From positions 1 to 49,637 of the forward strand of contig JAPLFE010000066.1 in assembly GCA_026390855.1 (NCBI GenBank): DNA of 49,637 bases, in the 5' to 3' direction. The stretch's first letter is position 1. Each line of letters begins with the position of its first letter. The notes under the pieces are model-generated. The model did no database searches, had not been told where the DNA came from, and was given only the letters and a program-made list of their open reading frames with translations. This DNA is from Chlorobiales bacterium (GTDB taxonomy: Bacteria; Bacteroidota; Chlorobiia; Chlorobiales; Chlorobiaceae). A program made the position numbers and the translations under genes. Of the stretch, positions 21,008 through 29,267 are shown piece after piece.

Positions 21008-21352
21008 ATGGGACATGATGAAAACCCCCGGTTTAAGTCGATTGATGATTTGATCGATGCTCTTCCTATCATCATACGTCAGGAAATAGCCAGAGCGTTA
21101 CAATCCGAAAAGCCGGACAAGCTTCTCACGGTATCTGAAGCTGCCGAGTATCTGCGTCTTGCAATCCCGACGATCTATAGTCTGGTCCAGCGCAACAAGA
21201 TTCCCTACATGAAAAAAACTAAGAGGCTCTACTTCTCTGAAATCAAGTTGAAAGAGTGGCTCGATCAGAGCAGGGTGCGCTCCAATTACGAGCGGGAAAA
21301 GGAGGTCATCAACAAACTTGTCAAGCGAAAATCAGTATACCGAGTAAAATAG
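21008..21352 (+). CDS. Helix-turn-helix (excisionase-family) DNA-binding protein
   Basis: The 114-residue product carries an excisionase-type winged helix-turn-helix (LTVSEAAEYLRLAIPTIYSL, then RNKIPYMKKTKRLYFSEIKL and KEWL), the pattern of the HTH_17 family. Such proteins in ICEs direct excision or regulate transfer genes. The start at 21008 is preferred over 20963, because AAAGGA stands just upstream and the extra upstream residues look unrelated. The C-terminal tail is basic (VKRKSVYRVK). Its neighbours are a terminator on the left and parA on the right. Confidence 0.8.
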   Translation: MGHDENPRFKSIDDLIDALPIIIRQEIARALQSEKPDKLLTVSEAAEYLRLAIPTIYSLVQRNKIPYMKKTKRLYFSEIKLKEWLDQSRVRSNYEREKEVINKLVKRKSVYRVK

Positions 21353-21398
21353 CAATGAATCATTTTTATCGCTGTCAGAAGGTATTGACGGAGTTTTT

Positions 21399-22058
21399 AT
21401 GAGTGCTTCAAGGAGTGAAATCAAAGCCGAGAAAATGAAAACAATAGCAGTTGTATCCCAGAAGGGCGGGGCAGGAAAAACAACGATTGCCGTCAATCTG
21501 GCCATTGCTGCAGAACAGAGGGGATTGCACTGTGCGATTGTCGATCTGGATCCTCAATCCAGTGCCAGGAGCTGGCATGATATCCGCCGGAAAGAGAGCC
21601 CTGTCGTTATTTCATCCCACTCATCGAGACTGCCGCATATCCTTGAAACAGCCAGAGAAAGCGGTGCCGGTCTGGTCATTCTTGATACCGCCCCTCATTC
21701 CGAAACGGTTGCCTTGTCTGCCGCAAGAGCTGCTGATCTTGTGCTTATTCCATGTCGGCCATCGGTTTTTGATTTGAGAGCCATAGCAACGTCAGTCGAT
21801 CTGGCTTCCCTTGCGCAGACACCTGCTGTTGTCGTGCTTAATGGAGTGCCATCGAGAGGTGTTCTGGCCGCCGAAGCAACAACGGCCATTACAGGTTACG
21901 GTGTCGATATGGCGCCTGATACGCTGGGCCACAGGGCGGCATTTGTTCACTCGCTTACCGTGGGGTTATCGGTTCTGGAATACGAACCGGCATCGAAAGC
22001 AGCCGAAGAAATTCTCGCTGTTTTCCGATGGCTATGCAGCCGTCTCGGAATCAACTGA
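21399..22058 (+). CDS. parA: ParA-family ATPase
   Basis: This is a Walker-type partition ATPase with the deviant Walker A motif QKGGAGKTTIAVNLA and the typical VDLDPQSSARSW and DTAPHSE segments. The length (219 residues) fits short ParA proteins of ICEs, which help maintain the excised circle. Translation may start at 21399 or at an internal ATG (21435) nearer the family start. The next gene encodes a small ribbon-helix-helix protein, a likely ParB/ParG-like partner, separated by about 20 bases. Confidence 0.88.
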   Translation: MSASRSEIKAEKMKTIAVVSQKGGAGKTTIAVNLAIAAEQRGLHCAIVDLDPQSSARSWHDIRRKESPVVISSHSSRLPHILETARESGAGLVILDTAPHSETVALSAARAADLVLIPCRPSVFDLRAIATSVDLASLAQTPAVVVLNGVPSRGVLAAEATTAITGYGVDMAPDTLGHRAAFVHSLTVGLSVLEYEPASKAAEEILAVFRWLCSRLGIN

Positions 22059-22077
22059 TCAAGAGGGAGATTCTGCC

Positions 22078-22350
22078 ATGAGCAAACAGGGAAGTCTTGT
22101 CGATGCACTCCGAAAGGAGGATTTAAAACCTGCAAAAGCTGATGAACATGATGCCGGCTTCAACCCGATTTCCCGATACGTTTCGCCTTGCAGGGCAGGG
22201 AAAAAACCCCTGACCGTGTGGTTTGAAGCTGATGTCATCAAGCAATTGAAGATGATCGGACTCCAGGAGGGAATGACGATGCAGTCCATGACAGGAGAAG
22301 CGTTGAACGACTTTTTTTCTAAACACAATAAATCTCGGATTGCCCGGTGA
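22078..22350 (+). CDS. Small ribbon-helix-helix protein, probable partner of ParA
   Basis: The 90-residue product has a flexible N-terminus and a C-terminal segment (KKPLTVWFEADVIKQLKMIG, then MTMQSMTGEALNDFFSKH) with the strand-helix-helix pattern of ribbon-helix-helix DNA-binding proteins. The ATG at 22078 follows an AAGAGGGAGA ribosome-binding site. Its place directly after parA suggests a centromere-binding or repressor role, as in ParA-ParG-type pairs; that is an inference from position. Confidence 0.65.
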   Translation: MSKQGSLVDALRKEDLKPAKADEHDAGFNPISRYVSPCRAGKKPLTVWFEADVIKQLKMIGLQEGMTMQSMTGEALNDFFSKHNKSRIAR

Positions 22351-22364
22351 CGGCAGGAAGGAAC

Positions 22365-22814
22365 ATGACTCCGGATCAAACATTTACCGCTGTTCAACTA
22401 AGAAACCAAGCCGAACTTCTCTGCTCGGTTTTTTTCGGTTTGCCTGTTTCCACCATACAGGGAAAGCAGGGAGATATAGCTCTTTTTTCGGCAGGAACTC
22501 TTGTCGGATACATGACGGTGCAGCATCGAAAAACCCGAGCGTATCTCTTCAGAACGGGTGAAGAAAATGGTTTTGAAAAAGTGGCGGGAGTTTATCCATC
22601 GGTAACGCTTCTGGTCGAGGCGAAATCAAGGGGAAACGTCCGAAAACTGTTTCGTCTGGTTCATTATCTGCGGCGGAAAAAAGTGCCGTTGCAGGAGTTG
22701 CCGGATATGTTTTTCTGCCGGTTTCATGCACTGCTCGCCGGCCGGAATATGAGCAATCAGGAGATAAACGCACTGGTGCTGAAATGCAGAACTATCGGCG
22801 ATTTTTTCCTTTGA
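22365..22814 (+). CDS. DUF2840-like ICE protein (tentative)
   Basis: This 149-residue protein lies where DUF2840 genes occur in Tn4371-like ICEs, between the partition genes and the TraF peptidase. The pattern GVYPSVTLLVEAKSRGNVRK followed by LPDMFFCRFHALLAGR resembles the DUF2840 segment GVxPxxxxLLxxxxxxxV...PDxxxxxHxxLxAG as I recall it, but identity is low. The ATG at 22365 follows GGAAGGAAC. A GTG at 22347 overlapping the previous stop is possible. It overlaps the next gene by 31 bases, so the two are coupled. The function is unknown. Confidence 0.55.
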   Translation: MTPDQTFTAVQLRNQAELLCSVFFGLPVSTIQGKQGDIALFSAGTLVGYMTVQHRKTRAYLFRTGEENGFEKVAGVYPSVTLLVEAKSRGNVRKLFRLVHYLRRKKVPLQELPDMFFCRFHALLAGRNMSNQEINALVLKCRTIGDFFL

Positions 22815-23293
22815 TCGGTGCCGGAATCCTCATCGCATCGCTTGCGCTGGGAGGTCGGTTGTTTCCCGCAGTTTGGTTTGTGTATAACTATACCGACAGC
22901 TTGCCGAAAGGATTTTACCGGATAGAGAAAAAGCCGTTTTACCATCGTGGTGACCTTCTTGTTTTCAAGGTTCCTGAAGAGGTCAGGCAGATGGTAAAGG
23001 AACGCCACTGGCTTCGTGACAATGGGTTTCTTGTGAAGCCTCTTGTCGGTCTCAGGGGTGACTTTGTATGCACCAGATTCGGACGATTCAAGGTAGCAGG
23101 TCATGATTTTGGATGTATAGAGAAGAGCGATAAAGAGGGCATGATATTACCTGAATATGTCGCTTGCGGGGTTGTACAATCGGGGTTTCTGGTAGGGATC
23201 GAAGGTATGGCGAACAGCTTTGATTCACGGTACTATGGCCCGATTCAGGAGAGTTCTGTTCTTGGCATTGCAGTTCCTTTGTGGCTTTTCTGA
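22784..23293 (+). CDS. traF: Conjugative transfer signal peptidase TraF (S26 family)
   Basis: TraF peptidases mature or cyclise the pilin TrbC/VirB2. The 169-residue protein has one N-terminal membrane helix (about residues 9-28), the serine motif YTDSLPKGFYR (Ser39 likely nucleophile), the lysine segment LVKPLVGLRGD (Lys85 likely general base) and a final SFDSRYYGPI box. These match S26 peptidases of conjugation systems. The partner pilin gene trbC lies at 36,684. It is the last gene before the possible oriT. Confidence 0.88.
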   Translation: MQNYRRFFPLIGAGILIASLALGGRLFPAVWFVYNYTDSLPKGFYRIEKKPFYHRGDLLVFKVPEEVRQMVKERHWLRDNGFLVKPLVGLRGDFVCTRFGRFKVAGHDFGCIEKSDKEGMILPEYVACGVVQSGFLVGIEGMANSFDSRYYGPIQESSVLGIAVPLWLF

Positions 23294-23370
23294 AAGAGGT
23301 CCATGTTTCCCGATGATCAAGAGGTTTGGGCGAAAGAGAGTGTGTAAACAGTTGTAGTGCAAGATAAACC

Positions 23371-23458
23371 AATGCTAACAATTGCCTTTCAAGGCATTGT
23401 TACGCAATGGTTTAAAGGGTTAACACGGTGTGTTAGCATGGTGACATTCGGTTAACAT
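23371..23458. promoter_or_regulatory. Candidate origin of transfer (oriT) and promoter region upstream of the relaxase
   Basis: The intergenic stretch before the relaxase has dense symmetry: a 9-base inverted repeat ATGCTAACA (23372-23380) / TGTTAGCAT (23431-23439); inside it a hairpin with stem TGCCTT/AAGGCA (23383-23396); and a direct repeat GGTTAACA (23418-23425 and 23450-23457). Relaxases of this class usually act on an oriT next to their own gene, so this is the best candidate. No nic site can be assigned from sequence alone. Confidence 0.5.
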
Positions 23459-23526
23459 ACCGCGAAATAGCATCAGGAGCCGTTTTCGGGCAACGTCAGG
23501 GGTAAAAATCATAACAATCCGGAGCA

Positions 23527-25491
23527 ATGAAGTCATCTGAAGAATTGCCGATTTTTCGGCCACGGTTAGGCGGAAAATCGCGTGTCGAAAAGGCGCCCGT
23601 CATGAAGCGCTCTTTTCTGGATCAGCTCGGTAAAAAAACGTCTGCAAAAAAAACAGCAACCCGTTCATTGCGGGGCGGCCACAGAAACCGTGGAGCCGGG
23701 CCGAGCCATGTAAAAAGCGCCGGTCATTATGCACGCAGGGTCGTCGTAAAAGCAAGAATCGTACAGATGACAGCAGCGGGCAAAAGAGCCGCAATGCTGC
23801 ACGTCCAGTACGTTGAGCGGGGAGGTGTTGAAAAGGATGGAACTGCCGGCAAGCTCTATGGTGATGAAAACCGCTTTGAGCGGAACAGTTTCCTTAGAGA
23901 GATAGAGGGTGAGCCGCATCAGTTCCGCTTTATCGTTTCTCCGGAAAATGCCGATGATCTTGACCTCGATGAGTTCACCCGGAAACTGGTCAACCAGATG
24001 GAGTCCGATCTTGATAGGAAGATCGACTGGGGTGCCGTGAATCACTACAATACCGATAACCCTCATGTCCATATCATCGTCAGAGGGGTAGACCGTGATG
24101 GCAATGAGTTGAGAATCAGCCCTGATTATATCTCGAACGGTATACGCAACCGGGCAGGTGAAATTGCCACCAGAGAATTGGGTATGCGTTCAGAGCTGGA
24201 GATTCAGGAGCAGAGAACCAAAGAGGTTTCACCGGCAAAGCTTACCTCTCTTGACCGATCTATCGCTGCCATTGAACGAAATGGTATGGTTGAACTTGGT
24301 CAGTGTCCGGTCGAAAAAGGGGAGCTGTTTCAGCAACGCCTGCTCTCCCGGCGTTTGAAGTCTCTTGAATCATTCGGTCTTGCTGAAAATACAGGAGTCC
24401 GGCGGTGGTCGATGACCGAAGGATGGGAGCAGAAGCTGCAGGCGATTGCCAGGCGGAACGAAATCTTCAGGGAGATGCACCAGAGCGTCGGTGGCGATCC
24501 CGGAAAGTACCGGATGTATGATCCTCAACCGGATGCGCAACGAATTGAAGGGAAGCTTGTCAGCAAAGGAGTGTCCGATGAATGGCATGACCGATACTAC
24601 ATCGTGGTTGAAACTCCGCAGGGAAATGCATGGTATGTCAATCTCGGTAAAAGCAGCGATCCCGGAAAGTATGGAGTGGGTGATATAGTCACGGTTTCAG
24701 CCGAAAAAGAAGAGTGGCTGAAAAAGGCTGATCTTGTCATTGCCAGCCATGCTGCAAAACATGGAGGCATCTACGAGCGGCAGCAGCACCTGAAAGAAAT
24801 TCAGGATGAGATGGTTGAAGTTGAAGGAGGCGGCAGGCTTCATCGGAAAGCATATGTCGAAGCTCATGAACGACGGTTACAGCGGCTGCAGCGATTTGGT
24901 CTGGTCAGGCAGCTTCCAGATGGTTCATGGAGAGTTCCGGATGATCTCATCACAACACTGAAAGAAAGGGATGCGGCCAATCCCGCCATGCAACAGAAAA
25001 TTGAGCGTCAGTCTCTTCTTCGGTTACCTGAACAGGAAAACTACCGGGGCAGGATGTGGATCGATCGGTTTACCGCAAAACCCGATAACCCGGAATTTGC
25101 AAAACAGGGGTTCGGCAAAGAATTGAACGATGCCGTCCGGCGACGGGCTCTTTTTCTGCAGGAGCTTGGCATCGATCCGCTCGATACTGCCAGGGCAAAA
25201 CATCTTGACAAGCTTGAAAAACATGATCTCGCTGAAAAGATCAAACAGCAGCAAGGCGGAGAGTTCAGGGAGCTGAAATCCGGTGACCGGTTTCGGGGGA
25301 CATTGACCGATACCGGTCTGCAAGCGAGCGGCAAACGTTATGCTCAGCTCTATGATCCGAAGTCCAAAGAGTTTTCACTGGTTCCATGGAAGCAGGATTA
25401 TGAACGGCTTGTTTCAAAACAGGTTGAACTGATCCACGCTGAAGCAGGGTATAAAGTGGTTCAGCAACTCGATCTTCGAAAAGGGAGATAG
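23527..25491 (+). CDS. Relaxase of the VirD2/DUF3363 type
   Basis: The relaxase nicks oriT and is carried with the strand into the recipient. The N-terminal half has the histidine motif NTDNPHVHIIVRGVDRDG (His180 and His182, metal binding) and the preceding segment QFRFIVSPENADDLDLDEFT, both typical of relaxases with a C-terminal DUF3363 region. The C-terminal half (about residues 260-654) with HGGIYERQQHLK and LPDGSWRVPDDL fits that region. The length of 654 residues is normal. It is followed after 3 bases by the coupling protein gene. The nucleophilic tyrosine was not assigned with certainty. Confidence 0.88.
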   Translation: MKSSEELPIFRPRLGGKSRVEKAPVMKRSFLDQLGKKTSAKKTATRSLRGGHRNRGAGPSHVKSAGHYARRVVVKARIVQMTAAGKRAAMLHVQYVERGGVEKDGTAGKLYGDENRFERNSFLREIEGEPHQFRFIVSPENADDLDLDEFTRKLVNQMESDLDRKIDWGAVNHYNTDNPHVHIIVRGVDRDGNELRISPDYISNGIRNRAGEIATRELGMRSELEIQEQRTKEVSPAKLTSLDRSIAAIERNGMVELGQCPVEKGELFQQRLLSRRLKSLESFGLAENTGVRRWSMTEGWEQKLQAIARRNEIFREMHQSVGGDPGKYRMYDPQPDAQRIEGKLVSKGVSDEWHDRYYIVVETPQGNAWYVNLGKSSDPGKYGVGDIVTVSAEKEEWLKKADLVIASHAAKHGGIYERQQHLKEIQDEMVEVEGGGRLHRKAYVEAHERRLQRLQRFGLVRQLPDGSWRVPDDLITTLKERDAANPAMQQKIERQSLLRLPEQENYRGRMWIDRFTAKPDNPEFAKQGFGKELNDAVRRRALFLQELGIDPLDTARAKHLDKLEKHDLAEKIKQQQGGEFRELKSGDRFRGTLTDTGLQASGKRYAQLYDPKSKEFSLVPWKQDYERLVSKQVELIHAEAGYKVVQQLDLRKGR

Positions 25492-25494
25492 CTC

Positions 25495-27600
25495 ATGAAA
25501 AAAAGCCGCACGGTCAATGTTTTTTATGGTCATGTAGCGACCGGCATGTCTTTCATATTGTTCGGCACCTGGGCAACAACACAATATGTCGCATGGCTGC
25601 TGGGATATCAGCATCAGCTTGGCAAGCCGCTTCTTGTCGTGCAGGGCTATCCCGTTTACGAACCATGGCAGTGGTTTTTCTGGGCATTTCATTTCGAGGC
25701 ATATGCGCCGTGGGTTTTTGAATATGCCAGCCAGATTACCTACGTCAACTTCTTTGTCATGTTTGCACTCATGGTGTTCCTTGCTGTTCGGCGGGCAAAG
25801 CGTCACAATCCGTCGGGCTCATATGGAACAGCGCGATGGGCATCGGTCAGTGAGTTGCAGAAGACCGGGATATTCGTTGAGCAGGGAGTGATTCTGGGGC
25901 AAACCAACGACGCTGAATTTCATACGGAAGTGACAAAGAACACCGGTGAAGTGCATTGGAAGATGGATAAACCCGGCAGCATGATTCTGCGTCATAATGG
26001 CCCTGAGCATATTTTCTGTTTTGCACCGACCAGAAGCGGCAAGGGGGTGGGGCTTGTTATCCCGACACTGCTGGCATGGAACGAATCGGTTATAGCCTAC
26101 GACATCAAGAAAGAGTTGTGGTCAGCTACTGCCGGATGGCGGAGGCGTTTTTCGCATTGCTGGCGGTTCGAACCGACCGCACCGGATTCAGTACACTTCA
26201 ATCCGTTGCTTGAAATTCGAAAAGGTGCCTACGAGGTCAGGGATGTACAGAATGTCGCCGATATTCTGGTCGATCCGGATGGCTCGAAGGAACATCACGA
26301 TCACTGGGAAAAAACCGGGCACTCCCTGCTTGTCGGTGTGATCCTGCATGTGCTCTATGCCGAAGAGGATAAAAGCCTCAGTGGTGTTGCAAACTTTCTC
26401 TCCGACCCGGAAAGAAGCGTTTACGATACCCTGAAATTCATGCTAACCTTTTCTCACCTGAAAGAGGGTGCCCATCCGGTTGTGGCTGCCTGTGCAAGGG
26501 AGATGCTCAACAAGACGGAAAACGAACTCTCGGGAGTGGTCTCAACCGCCATGAGCTTTCTTGGTTTGTACCGGGACCCGTTTATTGCCCGGAACACCTC
26601 GGCTTCAGATTTCACCATTCGTGATCTGATGAACAGTGAGCATCCGGTGAGCCTTTTCCTTGTTGTGCCTCCGAGTGATATCGAACGAACAAAACCGCTG
26701 ATGCGGCTTGTCCTGAACCAGTTCGGGAGGCGACTGACCGAAAAGATCGAGTATGGAAAGGGCGAGAAGCATTACCGGCATCGGTTGCTCATGATGCTCG
26801 ATGAATTTCCCAGTCTTGGACGGCTTGGCTTTTTTGAATCGGAACTGGCCTATATGGCTGGATACGGCATCAAATGCGTCATGATTGCCCAGTCACTGAA
26901 CCAGATCGAGATGGCTTACGGCCCCAATAATTCGATTCTCGATAACTCACATGTACGAATTACTTACGGCGCTCTCGATGAGCGGACGGCCAAACGGATT
27001 TCCGATCTGCTCGGACAGGCGACAGAAAAACGGCTCCAGATGAACTTTGCCGGTAACCGGCTTTCACCCTGGCTTGGCCATATCATGGAAAGCGAGCAGG
27101 AAACCCCGAGGCCATTACTGACACCCGGTGAAATACTTCAGTTACCGGGCGATGATGCATTAGTGATGATCGGCGGATTGCCACCCTACCGGGCTAAAAA
27201 ACTCATGTACTATCAGGACGAACGCTTCAGGGAGAGGGCCTGGCTTCCAGCTCCGGATGATCCGGATGAGCAGCAGGCAGAACTTCTCAAGAAAGGGGAG
27301 TGCAATTCATGGTTCGACCCGGTAATCTGTCAGGTTCAACGAGTAGAAATTCCCTCAGAGCAGGTAAGCAAGAACAATGCCGTTGAATCTGAAACGGAGT
27401 TGCCTGATGAAGATCGAGTAGCCGAGGATCATGCTTTCCTTCACCGGGATAATTCGGATGATTTCTCTCATGAAGAGTCGATTCCTGAAAACACGCTTTC
27501 TGTAGAAGATGCCGTCATCAACCGGAATGGCAGTCAACCTGGGCGAGCGCCCATTATCGATTTAAGCAGAACACCACAAGGAGGTCATTTACCATTATGA
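25495..27600 (+). CDS. traG: Type IV coupling protein TraG/VirD4
   Basis: The coupling protein brings the relaxase-DNA complex to the secretion channel. It has N-terminal membrane helices (about residues 14-38 and 75-100), Walker A (APTRSGKGVGLVIPTLL), Walker B (LLMMLDEFPSLGRLG) and the motif QSLNQIEMAYG. The first 640 or so residues match TraG proteins; the C-terminal tail is acidic and likely flexible. It follows the relaxase by 3 bases and overlaps the next gene by 4 bases, so these genes form one operon. Confidence 0.93.
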   Translation: MKKSRTVNVFYGHVATGMSFILFGTWATTQYVAWLLGYQHQLGKPLLVVQGYPVYEPWQWFFWAFHFEAYAPWVFEYASQITYVNFFVMFALMVFLAVRRAKRHNPSGSYGTARWASVSELQKTGIFVEQGVILGQTNDAEFHTEVTKNTGEVHWKMDKPGSMILRHNGPEHIFCFAPTRSGKGVGLVIPTLLAWNESVIAYDIKKELWSATAGWRRRFSHCWRFEPTAPDSVHFNPLLEIRKGAYEVRDVQNVADILVDPDGSKEHHDHWEKTGHSLLVGVILHVLYAEEDKSLSGVANFLSDPERSVYDTLKFMLTFSHLKEGAHPVVAACAREMLNKTENELSGVVSTAMSFLGLYRDPFIARNTSASDFTIRDLMNSEHPVSLFLVVPPSDIERTKPLMRLVLNQFGRRLTEKIEYGKGEKHYRHRLLMMLDEFPSLGRLGFFESELAYMAGYGIKCVMIAQSLNQIEMAYGPNNSILDNSHVRITYGALDERTAKRISDLLGQATEKRLQMNFAGNRLSPWLGHIMESEQETPRPLLTPGEILQLPGDDALVMIGGLPPYRAKKLMYYQDERFRERAWLPAPDDPDEQQAELLKKGECNSWFDPVICQVQRVEIPSEQVSKNNAVESETELPDEDRVAEDHAFLHRDNSDDFSHEESIPENTLSVEDAVINRNGSQPGRAPIIDLSRTPQGGHLPL

Positions 27601-28037
27601 AACGCAAGAACATTCACCCCTACCTCTCTCCGGAACTCTATGCCCAGTTCAAGGCATACTGCAAGAGAATCAATGCAACGGAAAGCAGCGTCATTGGATC
27701 AGCACTGAAAGAGTATTTCGATGATTCCACCGATATGAAGCTGTTGTTGCGAAGGCTTGACCGGCTTGGCCGTCATGCCACCCGTCTGGAGCGTGATATC
27801 AATGCCATGGCTGAAGCGTTCGCAGTTTTTGTGCAGCTCTGGTTTGCCCATACACCGAGTATCGGCGAGAATGAAAAAGATGCGGCAAGAAGGGAGGCCT
27901 GGAATCAATACCAGAAATTCGTTGAGTATGTGGCCACCCAGATGGCTGGCGGTCATCGGTTCATTGATGACCTGGTGCAGGACACCATAGCTGATGAAGA
28001 TGAGCTGCATCAGGCTGTTGGCAACAATGCAGATTGA
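27597..28037 (+). CDS. CopG-like ribbon-helix-helix conjugal transfer protein
   Basis: The 146-residue protein begins with a ribbon-helix-helix segment (HPYLSPELYAQFKAYCKRIN, ATESSVIGSALKEYF) and continues with a helical part (LLRRLDRLGRHATRLERDIN). CopG-like genes occupy this position between traG and trbB in many trb-type ICEs. It may bind oriT or regulate the operon. It overlaps traG by 4 bases. Normally trbB follows directly; here 7.5 kb of cassette-like DNA intervenes. Confidence 0.75.
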   Translation: MKRKNIHPYLSPELYAQFKAYCKRINATESSVIGSALKEYFDDSTDMKLLLRRLDRLGRHATRLERDINAMAEAFAVFVQLWFAHTPSIGENEKDAARREAWNQYQKFVEYVATQMAGGHRFIDDLVQDTIADEDELHQAVGNNAD

Positions 28038-28241
28038 TACTGAGGATGTAAGTTTGCTGAATATGACGTATATTTCCCGATATTCGAGCTGGCAGGAACT
28101 TCTGGAACTATGGGGTATAAGCAGCGGTCTTATGCTGATCCATATAAGACGTTGAAATAAAAAGAGATTTATGGTATAAGTGGCTTAGAATAAGGAAATT
28201 AACGACCTTTTATATGCGTTTTATTTTGCGGCTTATATGGG

Positions 28242-28293
28242 TTTGAACTAAAAAATTTGCGACATAGGCGGATCCATCTAATTATTGTTAGGA
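28242..28293 (+). repeat. attC-like site 0 (weak) or attI-like entry point of the array
   Basis: The right box GTTAGGA (28287-28293) fits GTTRRRY except its last base. The left box TTTGAAC (28242-28248) is poor, and inner pairing (AAATT with AATTATT) is weak. It may be a decayed attC or the junction where the first cassette entered. Confidence 0.4.
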
Positions 28294-28319
28294 CGACGCT
28301 TCGCACGAGGAAATGCAAA

Positions 28320-29057
28320 GTGAAGAATAATTCATTAGTGTCGGAGCCCGAGTACAAGAACATTATACAGTGGAGTCGGTACCTGTATCGCGCATGTCGA
28401 ATAGAGAAAATTTATGAGAAAGAATTTAGAAATAATTATCGTCTTGAAGGTGAAATATTTCACAATGAAATGTCTTCAGTTTTTCTCGGACTTTTGTATG
28501 TAGTATTGGAGACGTTTCTAGAATTTGGTTTTTCCGATCAGCGAATCAAATATATGCTTGGTCAGGAATTCACAGAAAACATAAAATTGCTAAAAAGATT
28601 TAGAAATTCAGTATTTCATTCAAGCAAGATTGATGACACTAGACAAATAGAGTTATTGAAAATGTCAGGCAAAGTGCTTCCTTGGGCGTATGGCTTGACT
28701 GATGAGTTTGAACGCTATTTCTACTTTGTCCCAGAAATAAATGGAATTACTCCCAGGTACGGTGACATAATTAGAAGTGAGCTTTGTAAGATCAACCTAT
28801 GGTTGCCAAGTTCCAGTCCTTTGATTCTGAGAAAGAAAAAGGTTCAGAAAGTGATCGCGGATCTCAGAAAGTATGAAAAAATGGAAGATTCGAGAAGGAA
28901 AGATTTTAGTGAACTTCTCATGAACTTTCACAAGGCAATAGCGAGTATTCCTGATAGTTTTTTTGAGCCGTTAGTAGGTAAATTCCCCGCCAACTATTTC
29001 TATGAGGAATTTCTCAATATTGATCATTATAAGACAGAAATTTCGAAAATGTACTAA
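28320..29057 (+). CDS. HEPN-domain-like protein (cassette 1), possible RNase toxin or defence protein
   Basis: The 245-residue product is helical and contains RNSVFH at residues 95-100, a clean Rx4H motif with a following-N arginine as in the HEPN superfamily, whose members are often RNases in toxin-antitoxin and defence systems. I do not recognise the exact family. The start is GTG at 28320, with CGAGGAAA upstream; a TTG at 28257 would overlap the site before it. The stop TAA falls inside the closing attC box TACTAAC. Base composition is AT-rich compared with the tra genes. No antitoxin gene is visible next to it. Confidence 0.65.
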   Translation: MKNNSLVSEPEYKNIIQWSRYLYRACRIEKIYEKEFRNNYRLEGEIFHNEMSSVFLGLLYVVLETFLEFGFSDQRIKYMLGQEFTENIKLLKRFRNSVFHSSKIDDTRQIELLKMSGKVLPWAYGLTDEFERYFYFVPEINGITPRYGDIIRSELCKINLWLPSSSPLILRKKKVQKVIADLRKYEKMEDSRRKDFSELLMNFHKAIASIPDSFFEPLVGKFPANYFYEEFLNIDHYKTEISKMY

Positions 29058-29111
29058 CAATGATTTCAAGCGTGACAACGCTTCGCATTTGAGCTTAAAT
29101 CAGTCTTATAC
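29052..29111 (+). repeat. attC-like site 1 (60 bp)
   Basis: Left box TACTAAC (29052-29058); right box CTTATAC (29105-29111), which has C where GTTRRRY has G. Between them TGATTT-C-AAGC (29061-29071) pairs with GCTTAAATCA (29093-29102): 10 base pairs with one extrahelical C, the hallmark of a folded attC. The spacers on both sides are 2 bases. The 60-bp length is normal for attC. The block GACAACGCTTCGCA (29074-29087) nearly repeats 28292-28305. Confidence 0.75.
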
Positions 29112-29267
29112 ATAAAAGAAAAATATATACTATTGTGTTTGGCCTGTCGATTCGGTGGAATAAATACAATAGTCTTTACAAAAAAAGTTACCGGCAAGGT
29201 TATGGAGACAGTGCTACCTTTAAACTGACTGCATAAAACAAAGATTTGACAAAACCACTTTTCAAGA

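Noticed and set aside
28063-28155. A 30-codon ORF after the CopG-like gene, with a 7-bp inverted repeat GTCTTAT/ATAAGAC
   Set aside because: Too short, without a ribosome-binding site; the inverted repeat is weak and lacks a T-run.
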